From: G039029935 sp039029935 | GTDB lineage: Bacteria; Chloroflexota; Anaerolineae; Caldilineales; Caldilineaceae | NCBI GenBank assembly: GCA_039029935.1 | Contig: JBCCFC010000087.1 | Coordinates: forward strand, 1-18,817 | Length of the DNA: 18,817 bases | Reading direction: 5' to 3' | In this document: positions 1-6,559 of the stretch, in pieces | Position numbering within the stretch: position 1 is the stretch's first letter | How the letters are laid out: each line of letters starts with the position of its first letter | Program-made: the position numbers and the translations under genes | Notes under the pieces: model-generated | What the model was told of the DNA's origin: nothing | Database searches by the model: none | Seen by the model: the letters and a program-made list of their open reading frames with translations, nothing else

Positions 1-129
1 AAACATGAGATACATTCATTATTGAATTGTTCATGATTGATCAATACCTTATTCGCTGAATTCCCTGTGTATACTGAATGAGGTATTGATCAATCATGAG
101 CAATTCAATAATGAATGTATCTCATGTTT
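1..129. repeat. Near-perfect inverted repeat flanking the first gene's start
   Basis: Bases 1-49 are the reverse complement of 81-129 with a single difference (position 30 against 100, a T-G pair). Pairing then continues through 50-54 with 76-80, again with one T-G pair. Each arm is thus about 54 bases and the loop about 21 bases (55-75). The right arm contains the ATG at 96 and the first 11 codons of the first gene. The left arm reaches the very first base of the window, so it may extend further left. It could be a real cruciform-forming palindrome or a fold-back produced in amplification or assembly at a contig end. The sequence alone does not decide. Confidence 0.9.
48..75 (+). promoter_or_regulatory. 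Candidate promoter for the pLGIC operon
   Basis: TATACT at 70-75 is a five-of-six match to a sigma-70-type -10 box. A weak -35 (CTTATT, 48-53) lies 16 bases upstream. Transcription would start near 82 and give a leader of about 14 bases before the ATG at 96, with GAGG at 80-83 as a poorly spaced ribosome site. The -10 box lies in the loop of the large inverted repeat. If the repeat is an artefact, the true upstream sequence is unknown and this promoter is doubtful. Confidence 0.3.
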
Positions 130-1490
130 TATATAATCAAAGGCAAATGGACGATTCGCCCATAGTGAACCTACCCATGTTGACACAACCTGATTGTCAT
201 CAAACGAGCGACGGGCAAGTTCGACAAAGGTATCATATCGCCCGTTATTCTCTAGGATTATTTGTGGTGCTATTTTTTATGGCAGAACTGGTAGCGGGTA
301 TTGGGTTTGGTTTACAACTACACACAGCATATGCCAAGTCGAATTATAGAGAACCCCCTGCCCAAGCAGCAAAGCTTTTGCCTCGCCCCATATCTAAGCC
401 CATCCCCAAGCCTGTAACACAGACCACATCGAATGAGCAGAACACGTCAACCGATGAACAGGAGGCAAATCGGTCAACGCCCCCCCGTGTAAAGCTCAGT
501 TTTTTCATCAATTCAATTACAAATATTGATGAAGTAGCAGGACTCTACGGTATTGATTTTTGGTTAACACTCTACTGGTCTGACCCAGCACTTAACAGCA
601 AGCCCGTTGAGGAGGTAGATACGTCACAATTATGGAATCCAAAAATCCGCGTCACGAATATGGAGAGCCAGGAGATTATCGTTGAGGAATATGAAAATTC
701 TTTTGAACCAGAAACAAACGTTTCGCTTACCTATCGTTTTGACGGCATCTATAAAAGTGATTTTGACCTGCGAAAGTTCCCGTTTGATACACACACGATG
801 ATGCTCTCATTTGAGTCGAGTGAGTTTGATAGTAATCGTCTAGTTTTTGATTTTCTCCATATCGATCAAGAGATTATCTATCGTGAAGAACCACTAGAAA
901 CGCAAGTGGCACTTGGCAAATATCTGTCGCCAGAAGTGGCTTTAATCGGGTGGTCATTTGTTGAAGGGTCTGCACAGATCGTTCAACAAATTCATGTTTT
1001 AGCCTATGACAAATCGTCTTGGGCACAATTTCGTATTGAAGTTGATATTGAACGAGACTCGCGCCCCTATGTATTAAAAATGATGCTCGTCATCTTCTTA
1101 TTTATGTTGTTGGGCGGCGCTGTCTTTTTCATTGATGTTGGCGAGATTCGTTATCGGCTGCTGGCACTACTTATGCTATTGTTGACAGCCATTACATTTG
1201 ATTTTACACGCTTACAAAACACCCCACTGACAACGGCATTGACCATTTTAGACATTCAAGTCTTATTGTGCTATTTCGTATTCGTCATTGCAGCCCTGAT
1301 GATGATATTAATCAAACGTTTAGAAAGGCGAGAAGCGTCTGCAAACAACGCTGGTCAGCATAATCACAGCAAGTCAAGCGAACTATTTCCAATCACTATA
1401 CGCTTAAATTGGTTTTTTCTAACGGGATATATTGTATTGGTTTTGATTAGCCACATAGGTTTAGGGGTATATGGGACACTCGCAAACTAA
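96..1490 (+). CDS. Pentameric ligand-gated ion channel (Cys-loop superfamily) subunit
   Basis: Predicted subunit of a prokaryotic pLGIC, the family of GLIC and ELIC: an extracellular beta-sandwich that binds a ligand and gates a pore made of four helices per subunit. Residues 52-80 form a signal sequence, with likely cleavage after AYA (80), following an unusually long 50-residue N-terminus. A Pro-rich linker runs to about 130. The ligand-binding domain spans about 131-320. It shows the FFINSITNI first strand, LTLYWSD, LWNPKI, and the family hallmark FDLRKFPFD at 223-231 without the flanking cysteines, as in other bacterial members. M1 is about 324-346, M2 354-374, M3 (starting at LD, 385) 385-406 and M4 438-458. 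The M1 proline common in the family is absent and M2 is very hydrophobic. It overlaps the next gene by 20 bases. The start at 96 lies inside a large inverted repeat and has only a weak ribosome site, so it is uncertain. Family assignment is confident from motifs and topology; conduction is not established. Confidence 0.85.
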   Translation: MSNSIMNVSHVLYNQRQMDDSPIVNLPMLTQPDCHQTSDGQVRQRYHIARYSLGLFVVLFFMAELVAGIGFGLQLHTAYAKSNYREPPAQAAKLLPRPISKPIPKPVTQTTSNEQNTSTDEQEANRSTPPRVKLSFFINSITNIDEVAGLYGIDFWLTLYWSDPALNSKPVEEVDTSQLWNPKIRVTNMESQEIIVEEYENSFEPETNVSLTYRFDGIYKSDFDLRKFPFDTHTMMLSFESSEFDSNRLVFDFLHIDQEIIYREEPLETQVALGKYLSPEVALIGWSFVEGSAQIVQQIHVLAYDKSSWAQFRIEVDIERDSRPYVLKMMLVIFLFMLLGGAVFFIDVGEIRYRLLALLMLLLTAITFDFTRLQNTPLTTALTILDIQVLLCYFVFVIAALMMILIKRLERREASANNAGQHNHSKSSELFPITIRLNWFFLTGYIVLVLISHIGLGVYGTLAN

Positions 1491-3690
1491 GCTAGGGCAA
1501 TTATCAAAAGAGATCCCCGATAGTTCTGGCAGTTTGAGTACGGATAGTACTGTTCCGAGCAAGCAACCACACGACACACAAAAGGGAGAAAGTCGGGGAA
1601 AAAGCCAAGAAAAGCGGAAGGGGCCTCGATCACCCCTTGCTATCTTAAAACAGTTAATCTATTCGATATCAGCCTTTGTTTTGCTTGCAATTGTGCTCCT
1701 TTTTTGGATTTGGCTCCAGATTACAAGACCAGTCCCCTGTACACCCAATTGTATTGGGGTTAATTTACTCGGACGTGACCTCAATGGGATGGACCTAGCA
1801 AATATCGAACTGGTCGAAGCCAATCTCCAAGGGGCTGATTTGAGTGGAGCCAATTTACGTCAGGCGGACTTAAGTGGTGCCAACCTGACAAGGGCTATTT
1901 TGCGCAATGCGGACTTAACCGAAGCTCGGCTAATTGGGGCGAGTTTGGATGGCGCTGACCTTGGCGGTAGTATATTAACAGGCGTCAACTTGAATGGTGC
2001 GATCCTTGACCAAGCAGATCTGACATCTGTCGATTTGACTGAAGTTTCGTTAAGTGGGTCTAGTTTTATTGGGGCACAATTGACAGGTGTCACACTGACA
2101 AAGGCAAGCCTGGGGGGGATTCAATTTACCCAAGCCATTCTCGCTGGGGCAACCCTTGACGATGCAATGTTGACAGGTGCAAGCTTTAGTGCCGCCGACC
2201 TAAGTGGTGCGAGCTTGCAGCGTGTAAACCTGACTGGTGCTTGGTTAAATTTGGCCAAACTAACAGGTGCGGATCTAAGCGATTCTAATTTGGCTGGAAG
2301 CCGCTTAATTGGGACAGACCTTACATCTGCGAATCTACAAAGAAGCGATTTGCACAGCACAGTTTTAATTGGTGCAGACTTTAGTGGGGCAAATGTACGA
2401 GGAGCCAACTTTGCTCAAAGTAATGGACTGGCTGTCAATGTAAATGAAGCCGATTTTCAGCTTGACCCTGTTCTTGCGGAGTTAAATAATTTACAACTAG
2501 CCCAAGTCAAGATAGATGCTATCCTGAAAGGCGTTGATGAGGATGCATCCACAATATGGGAACCATCCTTGCGCCAGATGAGTATAGCCGCTGGTACTGG
2601 CGAAGGCTTTCAAGCCCAAGGAAGCGGCAGCAGCCGCCAAGAAGTTGCGACGGCCCAGATAGTGACGGGAACCTTTACTCCAACCCTGACCACTGTTCTA
2701 TTGACGACCAACCAATTGACGCAGACGATTGCGGATCCAAAAAAAATGCTGGTCAACTTTTTTATCAACCAATTGACGAACTCTCCATCTCAACCAGAGG
2801 CATTTGAGATTGATTTCTATATAGACGTTTTTTGGCAGGATGATAGTCTGATACACGATGATATCAAGGGACTTGACAGCGATACATTATTTGATCCCAA
2901 ATTAACCATTGTCAATGGTACACAAAGTAAACTTATCGAGAAAACCTATAGAAACAGTCTCGAACCCAACACAAATATTCAGCTCCATCAACATATGGTG
3001 ACAACAATTGTGCCAAAATTCGATTTTCGAAGATTCCCATTTGATGCACAATTGGTTCCTATTGTTCTAGAATCTGCCACCTTTGAGTCTGACAAAGTAC
3101 ACTTTGAATTTAAAGGCTTGATCGAACCCGCTCCACTGTCTGATGTGCCTCAAAGACAGTCTATACCGAGAGGACGCTATGTCGATCTTCATCGGATTGA
3201 CTCTGAATGGCGTCTTGCGAATACACAAGTGGAACAACAAATTTATATATACCCACATACTGAAAGCACATGGTCGCAAGTAACCATTCTTTTAGATCTC
3301 CAACGCGTAGCAACTCGATATTTATGGCAAACGTGGCTCGTCATGAGCATCATCTTCTTAAGTATCGGCGTTGTATTGATTTTTGATCACCATTCATTTG
3401 CCCAGCGTCTGTGGAGCTTGTTTATCCTGTTATGGATTGTTGTCGCCTTTCAAGCTGTGCTAACGACGATTCAGTCCAATATGAATGTCTTTACATTCCT
3501 TGATTTTTATCTATTGCTCTGTTATGGTGCAATTTTCATAATGTGTATTATTATACTCATTATTCAAATTTTACTTCGTATACAACAAGAAAGGTTGGCA
3601 AAATGGGTTAATACTATCGCTGTCTTTGCCTATCCGATCCTGTTTATTGCCATCAACGTTGGATTATTAATTAATGTATTAAGCCAATGA
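1471..3690 (+). CDS. Membrane-anchored pentapeptide-repeat beta-helix fused to a pLGIC module
   Basis: A composite receptor-like protein of 739 residues. Residues 1-60 are polar, basic and probably cytoplasmic. A membrane anchor spans 61-84. A short cap with a C-x3-C motif (Cys90, Cys94) precedes about 45 pentapeptide repeats of the A(D/N)LxG type, about 96-320, which should form a right-handed quadrilateral beta-helix. A Thr/Ser-rich linker leads to a second pLGIC extracellular domain (about 424-612: NFFINQLTN, DVFWQDD, LFDPKL, and FDFRRFPFD at 517-525). Four membrane segments follow: M1 617-638, M2 646-664, M3 672-700, M4 713-735. The ectodomain is thus tethered to the membrane at both ends. 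M2 carries Trp648 and Trp655, roughly at the 2' and 9' pore positions, so a conducting pore is doubtful; a regulatory subunit is possible. AGGGG (1463-1467) precedes the ATG, which lies inside the previous gene, indicating translational coupling. I know no characterised protein with this order of domains. Confidence 0.82.
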   Translation: MGHSQTKLGQLSKEIPDSSGSLSTDSTVPSKQPHDTQKGESRGKSQEKRKGPRSPLAILKQLIYSISAFVLLAIVLLFWIWLQITRPVPCTPNCIGVNLLGRDLNGMDLANIELVEANLQGADLSGANLRQADLSGANLTRAILRNADLTEARLIGASLDGADLGGSILTGVNLNGAILDQADLTSVDLTEVSLSGSSFIGAQLTGVTLTKASLGGIQFTQAILAGATLDDAMLTGASFSAADLSGASLQRVNLTGAWLNLAKLTGADLSDSNLAGSRLIGTDLTSANLQRSDLHSTVLIGADFSGANVRGANFAQSNGLAVNVNEADFQLDPVLAELNNLQLAQVKIDAILKGVDEDASTIWEPSLRQMSIAAGTGEGFQAQGSGSSRQEVATAQIVTGTFTPTLTTVLLTTNQLTQTIADPKKMLVNFFINQLTNSPSQPEAFEIDFYIDVFWQDDSLIHDDIKGLDSDTLFDPKLTIVNGTQSKLIEKTYRNSLEPNTNIQLHQHMVTTIVPKFDFRRFPFDAQLVPIVLESATFESDKVHFEFKGLIEPAPLSDVPQRQSIPRGRYVDLHRIDSEWRLANTQVEQQIYIYPHTESTWSQVTILLDLQRVATRYLWQTWLVMSIIFLSIGVVLIFDHHSFAQRLWSLFILLWIVVAFQAVLTTIQSNMNVFTFLDFYLLLCYGAIFIMCIIILIIQILLRIQQERLAKWVNTIAVFAYPILFIAINVGLLINVLSQ

Positions 3691-4709
3691 AACATATTTA
3701 CTTTATCAGCTTTTGTCTACTTATTATGCTTGCTGGCTGTTTCAATAGCAAGTTGCCAAGTGGTTGTCCAAACGATTGCAGTGGGCTTAACTTACGTGGC
3801 CGAGATTTAAGCGACGAGGATTTATCGGGGGCGAATCTTCGTCAAACCATCTTACGAAATGCGCAACTGGTCAACACCAATTTGGCGGGTGCAGACCTTG
3901 CAGGGGCTGTGCTGTCCAATGCCAATTTAACCTATGCGAATCTTGAAAATGCGAATTTGACAGGGGCGAACCTAGTCGGGGCAAAATTGATGGGCAGTAA
4001 TTTGGATGGCGCAGACTTGGCGGGTGCAGACCTCACGCGTGCCAATTTAACACGGGTCGACTTAACTCGTGTTCGCCTGACTGCTGTAATTTTAGATAAC
4101 GCTCGTCTCGTTGGGGCCAATTTATGGGGTGTGGACTTAAGTGGGGCGCAATTAATGGGGGCAAACCTATCAGGCGCACGGATTCCAGGGGCCAATTTAT
4201 CTGGTGCCAACTTAGCACAGCAAAATTCCAAAGAACATGGGGCCAACTTAAGTGGAGCAGATTTACGCGGCATCAACCTTAGCGGTGCGGACTTGACAGG
4301 GGCGATCTTACGGGGGACACAACTGACACGTGCTCAACTGAGTGGAGCGACGCTTAAAAGCACAATTGACATTTCAAACACGTTATCAACCCGCGGGACA
4401 TTATCTGGGGCGAATTTTGACGGTTCCAATTTGATCAATGCTAATTTTTCTGATGCAATTTTAAGTGGTGCGAATCTATCCAATACGAGTCTTCATGGGG
4501 CCAACCTACACGGCGTTCTCTTCAATGGCGTCCAATTAAGCGGGGCAGACTTAAGCGAGACACAAGTCGTATTCCCTGAAGGAGAGGTCGATGTACGTAT
4601 CATCGATTTTTCTAGTGTTCACTGTGACAGTACAACAAAATTACCACGCAATCTCCCCCCTGATTTTAATGCCAATTGTGAGCAAGAACCAGAGCCAACG
4701 TCTGAATAA
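3687..4709 (+). CDS. Pentapeptide-repeat lipoprotein
   Basis: A 340-residue surface lipoprotein. Residues 1-17 form a short signal peptide ending in the lipobox LAGC with Cys18 as the lipidated residue, so it is anchored to the outer face of the membrane. A cap CPNDC (27-31) is followed by GLNLRGRDL, matching CTPNC...GVNLLGRDL in the preceding gene. About 50 pentapeptide repeats (about 34-290) then form a predicted beta-helix, interrupted near 179-184 by a short insert (NSKEHG). A C-terminal cap (about 295-331) contains Cys313 and Cys331, which could form a disulphide. Its ATG overlaps the preceding TGA (ATGA), so it is probably translated by coupling, as there is no clear ribosome site. Qnr/MfpA-type cytoplasmic gyrase-protecting proteins share the repeat but have no lipoprotein signal. 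A scaffold or partner for the channel-like proteins fits the context but is inference. Confidence 0.85.
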   Translation: MKHIYFISFCLLIMLAGCFNSKLPSGCPNDCSGLNLRGRDLSDEDLSGANLRQTILRNAQLVNTNLAGADLAGAVLSNANLTYANLENANLTGANLVGAKLMGSNLDGADLAGADLTRANLTRVDLTRVRLTAVILDNARLVGANLWGVDLSGAQLMGANLSGARIPGANLSGANLAQQNSKEHGANLSGADLRGINLSGADLTGAILRGTQLTRAQLSGATLKSTIDISNTLSTRGTLSGANFDGSNLINANFSDAILSGANLSNTSLHGANLHGVLFNGVQLSGADLSETQVVFPEGEVDVRIIDFSSVHCDSTTKLPRNLPPDFNANCEQEPEPTSE

Positions 4710-4724
4710 GGTATAAACCAGTAA

Positions 4725-4763
4725 CACAGATTGATTATCTGTGACGCAGGTTGCCAACCTGCG
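4725..4763 (+). other. Two tandem hairpins in the operon's only sizeable gap
   Basis: Two perfect stem-loops stand one base apart. CACAGAT/ATCTGTG (4725-4731 with 4737-4743) has a 5-base loop. CGCAGGTT/AACCTGCG (4745-4752 with 4756-4763) has a 3-base loop. No T-run follows, so these are not standard intrinsic terminators. They could stabilise the upstream mRNA end, attenuate expression of the downstream binding protein, or be a dispersed intergenic palindrome. Confidence 0.6.
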
Positions 4764-4814
4764 ATACTGTTCTTGTGAGGCAACTGACCGTATGCCAAAA
4801 TAAGGGTTCACCGT

Positions 4815-6542
4815 ATGAAAAGACAAATACTTTATATACACAAAATCTACTGTGCTACCGCCTCTTTAAAAAGGTATGGGGCGTCGATACGCACTTGGTT
4901 TGTGTCGAATTTCGTACTCAGCATTCTGCTAACCACGCTATGCCTTCTCGGACAATCACCACAGGCACATGCCCAAATTGGTTCCAGATTGGGCAGCATT
5001 GTCGTCGCAGTGTCAGAGAATTCTCCCCCCTTTTCCGCACGTGCCAGCAATGGTCAACTTGTTGGATTCTCAGTGGACCTTATGAGAATGATAGAACGCA
5101 CCGCAGGTCTACGCGTAGTCTATGAATACACTCCTTTTGAAAATCTCATTACAGGTGTCAATACACAACTTTATGATGCAGCTATCAGTTGTTTATTTAT
5201 TACTGATGAGAGAAGCAAACTTGTCTACTTTAGCGAGCCATATTTTACCACAGGTCCTGTCCTCATAGTATACGAAACTGAGAACTTGATTTTTTCACTC
5301 GATGATATAACATCTGATGTAAAGATTAGTACAAGCAACAACTCGACCTCGCAAGACATTATTCGTACACAAACGGAGGGAGAATTTATCGAATCCCAAT
5401 TTATGACAGAGGCGATGGAAAAGATCATAAGTGGTGTTACCAATGCGGCAGTGATTGACGAATTGGGTGCCGCACAATATATCAACCAAAACAATGCGCC
5501 ACTAAAAATTATCAGCGGGTTGTTGTCAGATAACGAGTGTGCCATAGCCATCAACAAAGATAATATTACTTTACAGAGACAAATTAACTTGGCCTTAGAG
5601 CGTCTACAAAACAATGGACAGTTTTTGAGCCTATACCGTCATTGGTTTGGGTCGCGCCCGATTACAGGACCAAGAGACTTCGAACCCATTGTACGTCATA
5701 AGGAAAATGACACATCCCATGTAGCTCCTTCCGGTGAACTCGACGATACAAGTTTGACAGATGAAACGATTGGGCAATATTCAATTGTCTTAGATACAGA
5801 TCCACCGTTGTTTCAATTGATTCAATTAGCTGCCGATGGAACTTGGTTCGAGGCGGATGCAGCGGTTGCTGATTATCGACAGACCAAAGGACACTTATTG
5901 AGTGAGAGTGAATTTGCGCTACAGACAGGTGTTTGGCAACTGATTACCCGGAACCCATTAGCAACCAAAATTGAGCTTTCAGCGTCAGTTGTGCTAACAG
6001 GCTCCATCTATCCACCTGTCCCGATTGTTGAGTTTTCGCTGCCCCCTCCTGTGGCAGAAGCAGAGTCCACAACGACGGAACACACACCCGCATTAACCAA
6101 AAAGTCTGACAGTGAGACTATTGACAGTGAGACTATTGACAGTGAGACTATTGACAGTGAGACTATTGACGATGATATTGCAGGCGTCGCCAACTATTAT
6201 AATACAACAGGGCAAATCGCCAAGCCTGACACAACAGATATTATCAGCACTATTGAACAAACAGATGCAATAGTTGATACCGCAGTCGAGTTCCAGGAGC
6301 AATCTATCTATGCAATGGCGACACCGTTGATTGAGCAGAGATACATTTACCCCTACAAAGAATATCAAATCACCCTGCTTGAAGACGGGTCAATCTACGG
6401 TTTCTACACGTTACATGAAGGAAAGCTGCCAACTGTCTTGGCGGATTCAGAAATCCTATCTGCTATGCAGATGGATATTCTAACGCGGACAATGATAGTG
6501 ACACAAGTGATAGAATTTAGCGGAAAAATGATATATGAATAA
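4815..6542 (+). CDS. Secreted family-3 (amino-acid type) solute-binding protein with long C-terminal extension
   Basis: Residues about 28-54 form a signal peptide ending AHA-Q. There is no lipobox, so the protein is secreted or held by partners. Residues 57-280 form a periplasmic-binding-protein type II domain of the SBP_bac_3 family: IVVAVSENSPPFS, GFSVDLMRMI, DAAISCLFITDERS, VYFSEPYF, and a terminal helix ending RHWFGS. Arg133 in TDERS and Asp215 in VIDELGA sit where family members bind the alpha-carboxylate and alpha-amino groups of an amino acid, so an amino acid or a close analogue is the likely ligand. The remaining ~295 residues are unlike the usual family length of about 250. They hold an unrecognised possibly beta-rich region (about 318-400), a Pro/Thr/Asp linker with four SETID repeats (432-451), and a final domain (about 490-575). 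TAAGGG (4801-4806) is well placed for this start. No permease or ATPase gene is nearby, which argues for a sensing role with the preceding pLGIC genes. Confidence 0.8.
   Translation: MKRQILYIHKIYCATASLKRYGASIRTWFVSNFVLSILLTTLCLLGQSPQAHAQIGSRLGSIVVAVSENSPPFSARASNGQLVGFSVDLMRMIERTAGLRVVYEYTPFENLITGVNTQLYDAAISCLFITDERSKLVYFSEPYFTTGPVLIVYETENLIFSLDDITSDVKISTSNNSTSQDIIRTQTEGEFIESQFMTEAMEKIISGVTNAAVIDELGAAQYINQNNAPLKIISGLLSDNECAIAINKDNITLQRQINLALERLQNNGQFLSLYRHWFGSRPITGPRDFEPIVRHKENDTSHVAPSGELDDTSLTDETIGQYSIVLDTDPPLFQLIQLAADGTWFEADAAVADYRQTKGHLLSESEFALQTGVWQLITRNPLATKIELSASVVLTGSIYPPVPIVEFSLPPPVAEAESTTTEHTPALTKKSDSETIDSETIDSETIDSETIDDDIAGVANYYNTTGQIAKPDTTDIISTIEQTDAIVDTAVEFQEQSIYAMATPLIEQRYIYPYKEYQITLLEDGSIYGFYTLHEGKLPTVLADSEILSAMQMDILTRTMIVTQVIEFSGKMIYE
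6108..6167 (+). repeat. Four perfect 15-bp tandem repeats
   Basis: The unit GACAGTGAGACTATT occurs four times without a mismatch (6108, 6123, 6138, 6153), in frame, encoding DSETI four times; a degenerate continuation (GACGATGATATT) follows. It lies in an acidic linker of the solute-binding protein. Perfect identity suggests recent slippage expansion, so copy number may vary between strains. Confidence 0.95.
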
Positions 6543-6559
6543 TATGCGTTTATTCAACT

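Noticed and set aside
1471..1490. Frameshift joining the first two genes into one
   Set aside because: The downstream gene has its own AGGGG ribosome site and membrane anchor, and the first ends after a complete M4 helix; this is an ordinary coupled overlap.
1659..4276. Several open frames on the minus strand opposite the pentapeptide genes
   Set aside because: They mirror the 15-base periodic repeat of the real genes (repeated APLKSAP-like sequence), lack ribosome sites, and disappear where the repeat ends.
3687..4709. Qnr/MfpA-type quinolone-resistance pentapeptide protein
   Set aside because: The lipobox signal peptide and cysteine caps place it outside the cell, where it cannot protect gyrase, and the context is a receptor operon.
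6108..6167. CRISPR-like array
   Set aside because: The units are 15 bases, perfectly tandem without spacers, and in frame inside a coding sequence.
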